Assembly: GCA_002716045.1 (NCBI GenBank)
Contig: PAZC01000060.1
Span: 39,999 to 103,998 of the forward strand
Length of the DNA: 64,000 bases
Direction of reading: 5' to 3'
Origin: Opitutia bacterium
GTDB lineage: Bacteria > Verrucomicrobiota > Verrucomicrobiia > Opitutales > Seribacteraceae
Part shown: positions 54,730 through 62,981 of the stretch, one piece after another
Layout: every line of letters begins with the position of its first letter
How positions within the stretch are numbered: position 1 is the first letter of the stretch
Notes under the pieces: model-generated
Told to the model about the DNA's origin: nothing
Seen by the model: the letters and a program-made list of their open reading frames with translations, nothing else
Databases searched by the model: none
Translations under genes and position numbers: made by a program

Positions 54730-57048
54730 ATGCGTCGACCAAAAGTACTCGCGGCTTTCGCGATTCTTTGTATCCCCTTCACGCCTTCGGCTGAGGAGTA
54801 CGACTTTTGCCGGTTGCTCAGTCAATCCATTCAAGGAAAGAAACACGGGTTTCTAGCCGGTAATCTCAGCTATTACGTGGGAGGATTCCATGCTAGCTGG
54901 AAACCTGTTGAAGATGAAACCATTGGGCTAACCCATCCGTTTCATCACGACTTGCGTAGCCGGGGCGTCGGCCTACTTGAAAGCAAACTAACGGGGAGCG
55001 AACATACCGGCGTGGGAAACGACTACAAGGGATGGGAATTCTACAAGGATACCCGGGTGCTCTATGGCAGCGTGATCCTCGACGGGAAAACTCTCAAGCA
55101 TCCTTCTCCAACTCGAATGTTTTGGCGTCCTGACAAAATGGTTTGCGAATATGAAATCGAGGACCTGCTGATCCGGGAAGAGAAATTCATTGGAGCAAAC
55201 GATGCCGCCGCATCAATCATTACCTCGTCACGCCCTGTCACACTGCGTTTCGAAGGGCATAGTTTCTTTGTCAGGCACAGCGTGAGCTCCAGCGCCACGA
55301 TCAGCTACCAGCCCAAGACTAACGCCATTGCCATAACAGAGGGCGGCACCGTCAAGTCACGACCGGACCCCGATGGCCCGGAGCGAATAGGGCCGGCTGT
55401 CTACCAAGACATGACGACCATTCTTTCCTGTTCCCGGGACTTTTCTAAAACCATAGCCTTCTCCAAAGGTGAACGCGGCGAACGCCGCTACCATTTCGAG
55501 GTGCCATGCGACCCCAAGGGAGTGACCGTCTCCTGGGCCATGCACGACAATCCAGAAAAAGCGCTGATGGCCGCCAGAGAAATAATTGCCCGTGACAAGG
55601 TAATGCTCAAGGCCAAGATAACCGAGATGAACCGATTGCTGAACCATGAGGTTCCCCGGTTCCGTTGCAGCGACAAAAAGTTCGAGAAGATCTATTACTT
55701 TCTCTGGGCACTACACCTGATGTACTACATCGACGTCCAAAAAGGCTGGGAAAGGGAAAACCACACGCAGACTGCAGTGAACAACTTCCTTGGGATGCAC
55801 CGCTACGATGCCAGCTTCCAGATCAAGGTCGGAGCCTGGGCCAGAAACAAGCAACGCTACGCATATGGCAATGTCCTGACTTGGAAGCACCTCGTGGAGA
55901 ATGGAAGATACAAGGAGAGACCGGACGGACTCCTGATGCTCTCCGACAACAAGGGGATCGGCTGGCACTCGGGAGCCTATGGCGGAGAAATGTCATCCCA
56001 TGTTCTGGGCGCGATGCAAATCTATCACCATACGGGCGACTTGGAGTTTCTCCGCAAATGCTATGAGGGTCATTTTCGGAAAATCTTCTGGAAACGCGTC
56101 ACTGGTTTTGCCATGAGCCAATTCGAGGTCGCCGAGGCCCTCGAGCAAATGGCCCGGTTGACAGGGCACGAAGAAGACGTTTCCCACTGGAAGGCCAGCC
56201 TTAGACGAGACCCCGAGCATGTTCGCCGAATGTTTGAAAGCCGCTGGTCGGTTAATGGACACGACAACTTTTTTCTCGGCCCTAAGAACGGCATGCTGAT
56301 GACCAACGGTTTCTGGTCCATGCGTTCGCGGCATTTCCCAAGAGAATATGCCGATAAAATGGTGCAATCCTGGGCCCTCGACAAGGAGAAGGGGTTTTTC
56401 GGCGAATTCTTCCCTCTCGCGATGGCCAAGCAAGCGATGAAAACATTTGCCTCCAACGTCGACCACTCCTTTGGCTACACTCCGGACACCGCTTACTTCA
56501 CCCTCGACGGCATGTTTCGGCAAGGCCTCGCCAAGCACGCATCCGAGCTGACCTTGAATCACATTGAGAACTATAACTATCATGCGCAATGGGACCTGCC
56601 TGTTGCGCCCGAGGCCTACCGCCGTGACAAGACCTTGTTCGGAGACCAATACTCCAACTTCAACGCAGGCAAGATATTGCTTTTCCTCGAGGGATTGGCC
56701 GGCATTTCCTACTCCTTGCCCGACAATTCATTCGCAATCAGTGATGCCATGCCAATTGCTTGGGACTGGATGGAGTTGGAGATCCCCATGATGGATGAGA
56801 CAGTATGGACAAAGGTGAGGATCGAACGCCAAGGAAAAGAGGATGCAACAAGGAAAACAATCACTGTCTCGAATTGTCCGCTACCAGTGAAGATCAGCCT
56901 ATGGCTGGAAGGCAAGCAACTTGCCCAAGAACCACGCTTGACCGAAGGAACCCTTTCCGCGATCAAGGCTTTACGGCCAGACTGCATCGCTTTTGAATCG
57001 TCTGGCAAAAGATCCCTTCATTCCGTATCCGTTTCAATTCGTAAGTAA
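54730..57048 (+). CDS. Putative exported glycoside hydrolase, alpha/alpha-barrel type
   Basis: The 772-residue protein has a signal peptide (about 1-20) and an N-terminal beta-sandwich (about 25-300). A mainly helical domain (about 310-690) follows with FEKIYYFLWALHLMYY, GWHSGAYGGEMSSHVLGAMQIYHHTGDLEFLRKCY and FGYTPDTAYFTLDGMFRQGLAKHASE, then a short beta tail. Beta-sandwich plus helical toroid is the plan of GH63/GH37/GH15-like glycosidases, and several conserved-looking acidic residues (for example E427 region, D595 region) could be catalytic. I cannot assign a family. Its stop codon shares a base with the next sulfatase start. Confidence 0.6.
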   Translation: MRRPKVLAAFAILCIPFTPSAEEYDFCRLLSQSIQGKKHGFLAGNLSYYVGGFHASWKPVEDETIGLTHPFHHDLRSRGVGLLESKLTGSEHTGVGNDYKGWEFYKDTRVLYGSVILDGKTLKHPSPTRMFWRPDKMVCEYEIEDLLIREEKFIGANDAAASIITSSRPVTLRFEGHSFFVRHSVSSSATISYQPKTNAIAITEGGTVKSRPDPDGPERIGPAVYQDMTTILSCSRDFSKTIAFSKGERGERRYHFEVPCDPKGVTVSWAMHDNPEKALMAAREIIARDKVMLKAKITEMNRLLNHEVPRFRCSDKKFEKIYYFLWALHLMYYIDVQKGWERENHTQTAVNNFLGMHRYDASFQIKVGAWARNKQRYAYGNVLTWKHLVENGRYKERPDGLLMLSDNKGIGWHSGAYGGEMSSHVLGAMQIYHHTGDLEFLRKCYEGHFRKIFWKRVTGFAMSQFEVAEALEQMARLTGHEEDVSHWKASLRRDPEHVRRMFESRWSVNGHDNFFLGPKNGMLMTNGFWSMRSRHFPREYADKMVQSWALDKEKGFFGEFFPLAMAKQAMKTFASNVDHSFGYTPDTAYFTLDGMFRQGLAKHASELTLNHIENYNYHAQWDLPVAPEAYRRDKTLFGDQYSNFNAGKILLFLEGLAGISYSLPDNSFAISDAMPIAWDWMELEIPMMDETVWTKVRIERQGKEDATRKTITVSNCPLPVKISLWLEGKQLAQEPRLTEGTLSAIKALRPDCIAFESSGKRSLHSVSVSIRK

Positions 57049-59708
57049 TGAAATTTATCCTCTCTTTTCTAACTGCCTTTTTGTTCTGCGTTTCTGCCGG
57101 GGCAAAAGAGCAAAAGCCGAACGTCATATACGTATTAGCCGACGACCTCGGTTGGGCTGAACTCGCATGCTATGGCAACACTTTCAATGAAACGCCTCAC
57201 CTCGACCAATTGGCCAAGGAGGGCATGCGCTTCACTCACGCCTATGCAGCCGCGCCGGTCTGCTCCCCCTATCGGGCAGCCCTCCTGACGGGACAACACC
57301 CTGCCCGTCTCGGGATACTCGACTACCTCAGGCCGAACTCCTCCAATGCCCTACCCGTCAGTCACGTCACCTTGCCAAAGATTCTTCGCAGGAACGGCTA
57401 CGCCACGGGCATGACAGGGAAATGGCACCTCACCGGCTACAAGTACCAAGACGCCCAGTTCGAAATTCGGCCAACCGACCATGGCTTCGACTGGAATACA
57501 GGCAGCGAAGTCAAGGGCGTGGGCAACGGCGCGAATTTTTGGCCTTACGTGTTCCGCACCCAGCCGATCCGTTGGATTGACTTCAAGAAGAACCGGCTCG
57601 GCGACAAGGAATACCTCACCGATCGCCTCAACTTGGAAGCAGTCGAGTTCGTCGAGCGCAACAAGGACAAGCCCTTCTTTCTTTACCTCAGCCACTATGC
57701 CCCTCATACCATCCTCAACGGACGTCCAGACCTAGTTGAGAAATACCGCAAAAAGCATCCGCCAGGAGCGAGTACGAGGAAGAATTGCTATCTTTGCAAG
57801 GATGCCGGACTGGATGCAGATGAGTGTACCCATTGGGCTCCAAACCACAACCCGCACCTCGCCGCCATGCTGGAAAGCATTGACGACGGAATCGGCCTGC
57901 TAGCGAAGAAACTGGACGAGCTCGGCCTGGACGAGAATACAATCTTTATCTTTTCGAGCGATAACGGCGGCGAGTTGAATGTCACCTCCAACGCCCCCCT
58001 CCGAGGAGGCAAGAGTCAACTCTACGAGGGAGGCATACGGGTGCCGCTAATCGTTCGTTGGCCCAAGGGGAAGGTACCCGCAGGAAAAGTGTGTTCGCAG
58101 CCCGTCGTCAACCACGACGTCTACCCAACCTTGCTCGAGGCAGCTGGCATCCAGCCCGATCCAGCCCAGACCTTGGACGGTGTATCAACCCTAGCCACTT
58201 GGAAAAACCCCAAAGTCGCCCCCAAGCGCGATGCCCTCCATTGGCATTACCCACTGGACAGGCCCCATTTTCTCGGCGGGGTTTCCGGTGGCGCAATACG
58301 CGAGAGAAACTGGAAGTTGATCGAGTACTTCGATCCCATGAGGCCAACCAAGTTCGAGCTCTTCGACCTATCCAAGGATCCCTCTGAAAAGAAGGACTTG
58401 TCCGCGGATCAACCCAAACGGGTGCGAGAACTCCAAGCCAAGCTCGCTACTTGGCGCGAGCGAACCGGAGCACGCATTCCCTCCCGACCCCTGCTCGCCA
58501 CACCCAAGAACCTGCATTTCGGCGATCATTTCTCCGAAAGACAGGTCAGCCAACAATGGTGGTTCCAAAAGGAATGGGAAGTCGAGGATGGCATCCTGCG
58601 CAGAAATGACGTGGCAGGTGAAAACAAGCGCCTATTCTACAAGGAACCCAACTTCAAGGATGCCGTAATACGCTTTGAGTTTCGCTTCGATCAGGCAACG
58701 GATATACGCCTAGTTACCGGTGCCTCCGGGCACTACAACACCGTGCTTCATATTCGCAGAGACCATTTTTATCTCCAAACTGCAATGGATGATCGCGGCC
58801 CATGGTTCTCCATGCGCCACGGCGAATGCGCCTACGACTTCAAGCCAGGCAAATGGCACGTCATCACAATAGAGTTCATAGGTGACCAAGCCGTCGCCCA
58901 TCTGGACCACGAACACTTGGTCTACGCCAAACATCCAATCATCGATCAGGAGCGCACCTATTTCGCTTTCCAAGTTGACCAGGCGGGCGCATCATTCGAC
59001 AACCTCCAGGTATTCGGCGGATCTCGCCACCGTGACCGCGTGGCTAACCTCGCCCATATCGAAAAGGCCAAGAACCGATTTCCGGTAGAAAAGCCTCTTT
59101 CCGACGAACATGAGATCCGCAAGCGCAACCTGCACGCACGCTTGCACCTAGATGATCCCGCCTACCGCAAACTGGTGGAGGAAGTGGATCGGCTCGATGA
59201 GGAAAAGGTCAAACGCTTCCCCGAGGTATTCAGTTCGCACAAATCCTTCAAAAAGGAAATCCAGAAGCTACGCAAAAAGCTTCACCAAGAGGATGCCGTC
59301 TACAAGGAAACCCTCTTTGCCACTTTCCGGGCAAATCGGGCGCTGGACCAATATCTTGTCGACAAGCAACCCTCCATCGAAAAGGAACCGGACACCCGCA
59401 AAAAGGCCGCCTTGGAACGGGCCCGTATCAAACACCAAGGAGACCCCGAATACCGCAAACTGGTGACCGCTGCCAAGGAGGCCCAAAAAAAACTCGAGGC
59501 CGATTACCCCCAACTCTTTGTCTCCAACGAGGAAATCAGCGAAAAGAGAAACCAGGCCCGCCAAGGGCTCAAAGAAAACCCCGACTTCAAGCAACTCTCC
59601 AATGCCAGGGCCGAAGCTTACAACGCTCAACAGGACTACCTCTACCAAAGCGACCAAAAGCTCGCCCAATTGAAGGAACGCTTGGACCAGCAAAAGAAAA
59701 AGCGATGA
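57048..59708 (+). CDS. Exported sulfatase fused to a concanavalin-like domain and a coiled coil
   Basis: The 886-residue protein has a signal peptide (1-19) and a full sulfatase domain (20-480). Its active site is Cys72 in CSPYR (Tyr replaces Ser of CxPSR), with GKWHLTGYK and SSDNGGELNV metal ligands. Next is a DUF1080/concanavalin-like beta-sandwich (about 490-660) including FEFRFDQATDIRLVTG and GKWHVITIEFIGDQAVAHLD. The last 220 residues are charged helices (KRNLHARLHLDDPAYRKLVEEVDRL and similar), probably a coiled coil. It should desulfate and bind a glycan. The stop overlaps the next sulfatase start. Confidence 0.87.
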   Translation: MKFILSFLTAFLFCVSAGAKEQKPNVIYVLADDLGWAELACYGNTFNETPHLDQLAKEGMRFTHAYAAAPVCSPYRAALLTGQHPARLGILDYLRPNSSNALPVSHVTLPKILRRNGYATGMTGKWHLTGYKYQDAQFEIRPTDHGFDWNTGSEVKGVGNGANFWPYVFRTQPIRWIDFKKNRLGDKEYLTDRLNLEAVEFVERNKDKPFFLYLSHYAPHTILNGRPDLVEKYRKKHPPGASTRKNCYLCKDAGLDADECTHWAPNHNPHLAAMLESIDDGIGLLAKKLDELGLDENTIFIFSSDNGGELNVTSNAPLRGGKSQLYEGGIRVPLIVRWPKGKVPAGKVCSQPVVNHDVYPTLLEAAGIQPDPAQTLDGVSTLATWKNPKVAPKRDALHWHYPLDRPHFLGGVSGGAIRERNWKLIEYFDPMRPTKFELFDLSKDPSEKKDLSADQPKRVRELQAKLATWRERTGARIPSRPLLATPKNLHFGDHFSERQVSQQWWFQKEWEVEDGILRRNDVAGENKRLFYKEPNFKDAVIRFEFRFDQATDIRLVTGASGHYNTVLHIRRDHFYLQTAMDDRGPWFSMRHGECAYDFKPGKWHVITIEFIGDQAVAHLDHEHLVYAKHPIIDQERTYFAFQVDQAGASFDNLQVFGGSRHRDRVANLAHIEKAKNRFPVEKPLSDEHEIRKRNLHARLHLDDPAYRKLVEEVDRLDEEKVKRFPEVFSSHKSFKKEIQKLRKKLHQEDAVYKETLFATFRANRALDQYLVDKQPSIEKEPDTRKKAALERARIKHQGDPEYRKLVTAAKEAQKKLEADYPQLFVSNEEISEKRNQARQGLKENPDFKQLSNARAEAYNAQQDYLYQSDQKLAQLKERLDQQKKKR

Positions 59709-61945
59709 AACTAGCCCTTCCTGTCCTTTTGGCGGCAGTTTGGCTCCTGCCCCACTGCCTCGTGGCGCAAAAGGCCCTCAAGGCGCATTCTCGCCCCGCC
59801 AAGCCAAACCTCGTACTTGTCATGGTTGATGACATGGGACTGGGGGACACCAGTGCCTACAAGGGAATCCGCTTGTCTGAAAACGCTAAACCCATAGGAA
59901 AGACCTTGGTCACGCCGAACATCGAGAAATTTGCAGAACAAGCGGTTCTCTTCACCGATGCCCATGCTCCCGCCTCGATGTGCAGTTCGACTCGCTATTC
60001 GTTGTTCACGGGCAGGTTCGCCCATAGGCCATACTTGAAGCAACAGGGCTGGTTGCCTCATGGGCCAAACCGCCCCATGATACAAAAGGGAATGCCTACC
60101 TTGCCGGGCATGCTCCGCCAAAACGGCTACCATACCAAAGGAGTCGGGAAATATCACGTGGGAGTCGATTACGACAACGGGGACGGTCAACCTGCCAGTC
60201 ACTTTTATTTCCATGACGTGGATTTCACCAAGCCGTTCCTGGATGGTCCCACCCACCATGGCTTCGATGAATATTACGGGGTGACCGGCAACACCGAGGA
60301 CTCCCTCGATACTGCCCCTCGTGTCATGATCGTAAACGACGGCCACGGATTCAGGGAGCGCTCGAAAATGAAGCTCATCGGCATCACCCGACGGGCGGAC
60401 AAGATATTGGCTGATCCGGAATGGGACCTCCGACAGCTAGGGCCATTATACCTCGAGGAAATGCTGACCTACTTGGAGCAGCGGGCAAAGAAGGCAGATG
60501 CTCCCTTCTTCCTCTATTTTGCACCCAATGCCAACCACAACCAACGCAACGTCGACGGCATCTTCGCCGTGCCCGAGAAAGTGGGCGGCATAAAGATCGA
60601 GGGGCAAAGTCGCTACACCGATGGCAGCAAAGCGGGTGAACGCGAGGACATGGTGCTGGAAAACGACGTTATATTTGGAAAAATACTCGATAAACTGAAG
60701 AACACGGATGATCCCCGTTGGCCCGGGCACAAGATGATCGAGAACACTCTCGTCATGTTCACCAGCGACAATGGCCCCAACCTGAGCACCGTGAAAAACC
60801 AGGACCTCGTCCAAGAAAGCGGTGGGCTGCGCGGCAAGAAGGCAAAGATCTGGGAAGGAGGCCACCGGGTGCCTTTCCTGCTTTATTGGCAAGGGCATTT
60901 CGAAAAAGGCATCAACCGCAACCTACTTTCGCTGTCCGACCTCTATGCAACCTTGGCCAGCCTCGTAGGCCATGAACTTGGGCACGAGGAGGCCCGGGAC
61001 AGCCATGACGCCCTGCCCTTCTGGACCGGCGAAGCAAAGGGCGAAGATCTCCGCCCTCGGGTGTTCTTTTGCAACTTGGGGCCGCCCTACCTGAACGACA
61101 CTGTCGCGATCCGTGAGGGAACAAGAAAACTTTTGGTCAACGGCGGCTTGGCCATGCCCTCGATGAAAGGCGGGAGCAGAGGCGAACTCAACATCGCCAT
61201 GTTCTACGACCTCAAGGAAAACCTATACGAGACGGGCGATTTCCTCGATGCCGCCCCCTCCGAGGAGGCCAAGGCAATGGGCGAACGCCTGCTGGCCATC
61301 CACAACCGAGGGTACGCCCGCGACTTGGGACTGGAAAAAAGCGATGTCCTGATCCTCCATGACGGATGGCACAATTTGAGGAATGACGTCGACGGTGCAA
61401 TTGGCTTCGAATTCCGCATGAAGCAGGACAGGATGGTTACCCACCTCGGGATGTGGGACGACCAATTCAAGGACATTGGCGTCCGCCCCGCCCGCAACCT
61501 GCCGACCGAGGATGACCGCGACAGGCCTTCCCTCCCTGGTCCAAAGAAACGGGGGATCTCCGCTCCGCACCTCATCCAACTTCACTCGCTAAATGACAAT
61601 GCCACCGCCAACCTGATTGCCAGCTGCGAAATCTCTCCGCAAAAGCAGGGCAAACTGGAAGGGGAATTCCGCTACCTCGAGCTTGCTGACAGCGTGAAGT
61701 TGGCGAAGGGCCAGCGCTACCTGTTGACGATGTCGACCGTCGCCGGCGACGGTGATCATTTTCACGATCCCGCAAGCTTCGACGGTCTGTCCCCTTTGGT
61801 CTGCCCCACCATCGAAGTGATCCGTAGCGTGCTTCTACGCGGCGATGACCCGAATGCTTCCGAACCAATTCCCGCTTTTTCCGATCTGAAAGAAGACCAC
61901 TCCAAGCATCGCCTCCCAGTCGGACCCACATTGAAATTTGAATAG
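59705..61945 (+). CDS. Exported sulfatase with CSSTR motif and C-terminal extension
   Basis: A signal peptide (1-21) precedes the sulfatase fold: NLVLVMVDDMGLGDTS, Cys93 in MCSSTRYSLFTGRF, GVGKYHVGVDYDNG and FTSDNGPNLSTV. The formylglycine motif is CSSTR, with Ser for the usual Pro and Thr for Ser; such forms occur in some sulfatase subfamilies. Residues about 545-746 form an unrecognised beta-rich domain. The gene starts in ATGA overlap with the previous sulfatase, so the two enzymes are made together and may act in sequence. Confidence 0.87.
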   Translation: MKLALPVLLAAVWLLPHCLVAQKALKAHSRPAKPNLVLVMVDDMGLGDTSAYKGIRLSENAKPIGKTLVTPNIEKFAEQAVLFTDAHAPASMCSSTRYSLFTGRFAHRPYLKQQGWLPHGPNRPMIQKGMPTLPGMLRQNGYHTKGVGKYHVGVDYDNGDGQPASHFYFHDVDFTKPFLDGPTHHGFDEYYGVTGNTEDSLDTAPRVMIVNDGHGFRERSKMKLIGITRRADKILADPEWDLRQLGPLYLEEMLTYLEQRAKKADAPFFLYFAPNANHNQRNVDGIFAVPEKVGGIKIEGQSRYTDGSKAGEREDMVLENDVIFGKILDKLKNTDDPRWPGHKMIENTLVMFTSDNGPNLSTVKNQDLVQESGGLRGKKAKIWEGGHRVPFLLYWQGHFEKGINRNLLSLSDLYATLASLVGHELGHEEARDSHDALPFWTGEAKGEDLRPRVFFCNLGPPYLNDTVAIREGTRKLLVNGGLAMPSMKGGSRGELNIAMFYDLKENLYETGDFLDAAPSEEAKAMGERLLAIHNRGYARDLGLEKSDVLILHDGWHNLRNDVDGAIGFEFRMKQDRMVTHLGMWDDQFKDIGVRPARNLPTEDDRDRPSLPGPKKRGISAPHLIQLHSLNDNATANLIASCEISPQKQGKLEGEFRYLELADSVKLAKGQRYLLTMSTVAGDGDHFHDPASFDGLSPLVCPTIEVIRSVLLRGDDPNASEPIPAFSDLKEDHSKHRLPVGPTLKFE

Positions 61946-61982
61946 AATGCCCAAAACCACACTTCTCAAAGCAATGCAGCTT

Positions 61983-62855
61983 ATGAAATTTAACTCACTC
62001 TTTCTCGTCCTAGCTTTCGCCGCGCCGCTCTTCGCCCAGAAGGTCGATCCCACCTACAAGCACGTTGCCTATGGATCGCACAAGGACATGAAACTCAATT
62101 TCTGGAAGATCGAGTCCAAGGAACCCACGCCTCTCCTAGTTCATATCCACGGCGGCGGTTGGCTGGGCGGCAAGAAGCATGAGGCCATCGGGGCCAACCA
62201 GCTCAACCAGGGTTACAGCTATGCCTCGATCGATTACCGTCTCGCCGGCACGAAACTCCTGCCTGCTGCCGTCCATGACGCCGCCAGGGCCATCCAGTTT
62301 CTCCGCAGCAAGGCCAAGGAATGGAATTTCGATCCCAAGCGGATCGCCGTTACGGGAGGCTCCGCCGGAGCCGCATCCAGCATGTGGCTCGCCTACCACG
62401 ACGATATGGCCGACCCCAAGAGCAAGGATCCTGTTTTGCGCCAGTCCTCCCGCGTATGTGGGGCCGTTGCCATGGGCGGACAAACCACCCTCGACCCTTT
62501 CCTGCTGGAAAAGAAAATCGGCTTGGCCTGTATAAAGCACCCCATGATCTGGAAGACCGTGGGTGCATCCAGTCATCAGCAACTGATGAAGGACTGGGAC
62601 AAATACAAGAAGCTCTCCCTAGAGTGCTCGCCCCTTACCCACGTCAGCAAGGACGATCCTCCCGTCTGGATAAGGTATGGCAAGCCCGCACCCGTTCCCG
62701 TTATCAAAGGCGACGGCATACACCACGCCGGTTTCGGGCGTCTGCTCAAGGCACAGTGCGACAAGATAGGCATTCAATGCCACCTCTCGGTCGCCGAGAA
62801 CGAGCAGCCTGAAATGAGCAGTGCCGAGTTCCTCAAGCAGGTCTTTGCCAAGTAA
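61983..62855 (+). CDS. Exported alpha/beta-hydrolase (BD-FAE/HSL-like esterase)
   Basis: I take ATG 61983, which opens a clean signal peptide ending in PLFAQ; TTG 61938 and ATG 61947 only add a hydrophilic leader. The mature enzyme has the HSL-type oxyanion loop HIHGGGWLGG, nucleophile Ser in VTGGSAGAASS, and a late catalytic His in GIHHAGFG. This suits carbohydrate acetyl or feruloyl esterases of the BD-FAE/Axe type. It is the second esterase in the locus, so the glycan may be acylated as well as sulfated. Confidence 0.82.
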   Translation: MKFNSLFLVLAFAAPLFAQKVDPTYKHVAYGSHKDMKLNFWKIESKEPTPLLVHIHGGGWLGGKKHEAIGANQLNQGYSYASIDYRLAGTKLLPAAVHDAARAIQFLRSKAKEWNFDPKRIAVTGGSAGAASSMWLAYHDDMADPKSKDPVLRQSSRVCGAVAMGGQTTLDPFLLEKKIGLACIKHPMIWKTVGASSHQQLMKDWDKYKKLSLECSPLTHVSKDDPPVWIRYGKPAPVPVIKGDGIHHAGFGRLLKAQCDKIGIQCHLSVAENEQPEMSSAEFLKQVFAK

Positions 62856-62981
62856 CCAACGGCTCAAAATGAACGACCCGCTCCAAAAGAACGCTATCGT
62901 CACGAAAAATGACTGGTAGCTAAGTTCATCTAGCGCTAGTTCATTTCCACCTTCCAAAAACATAAAACCTAGAAGAGACCA

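Noticed and set aside
62930..62939. Perfect palindrome CTAGCGCTAG before the last gene
   Set aside because: Ten bases alone could be chance; no second copy or promoter element was seen around it.
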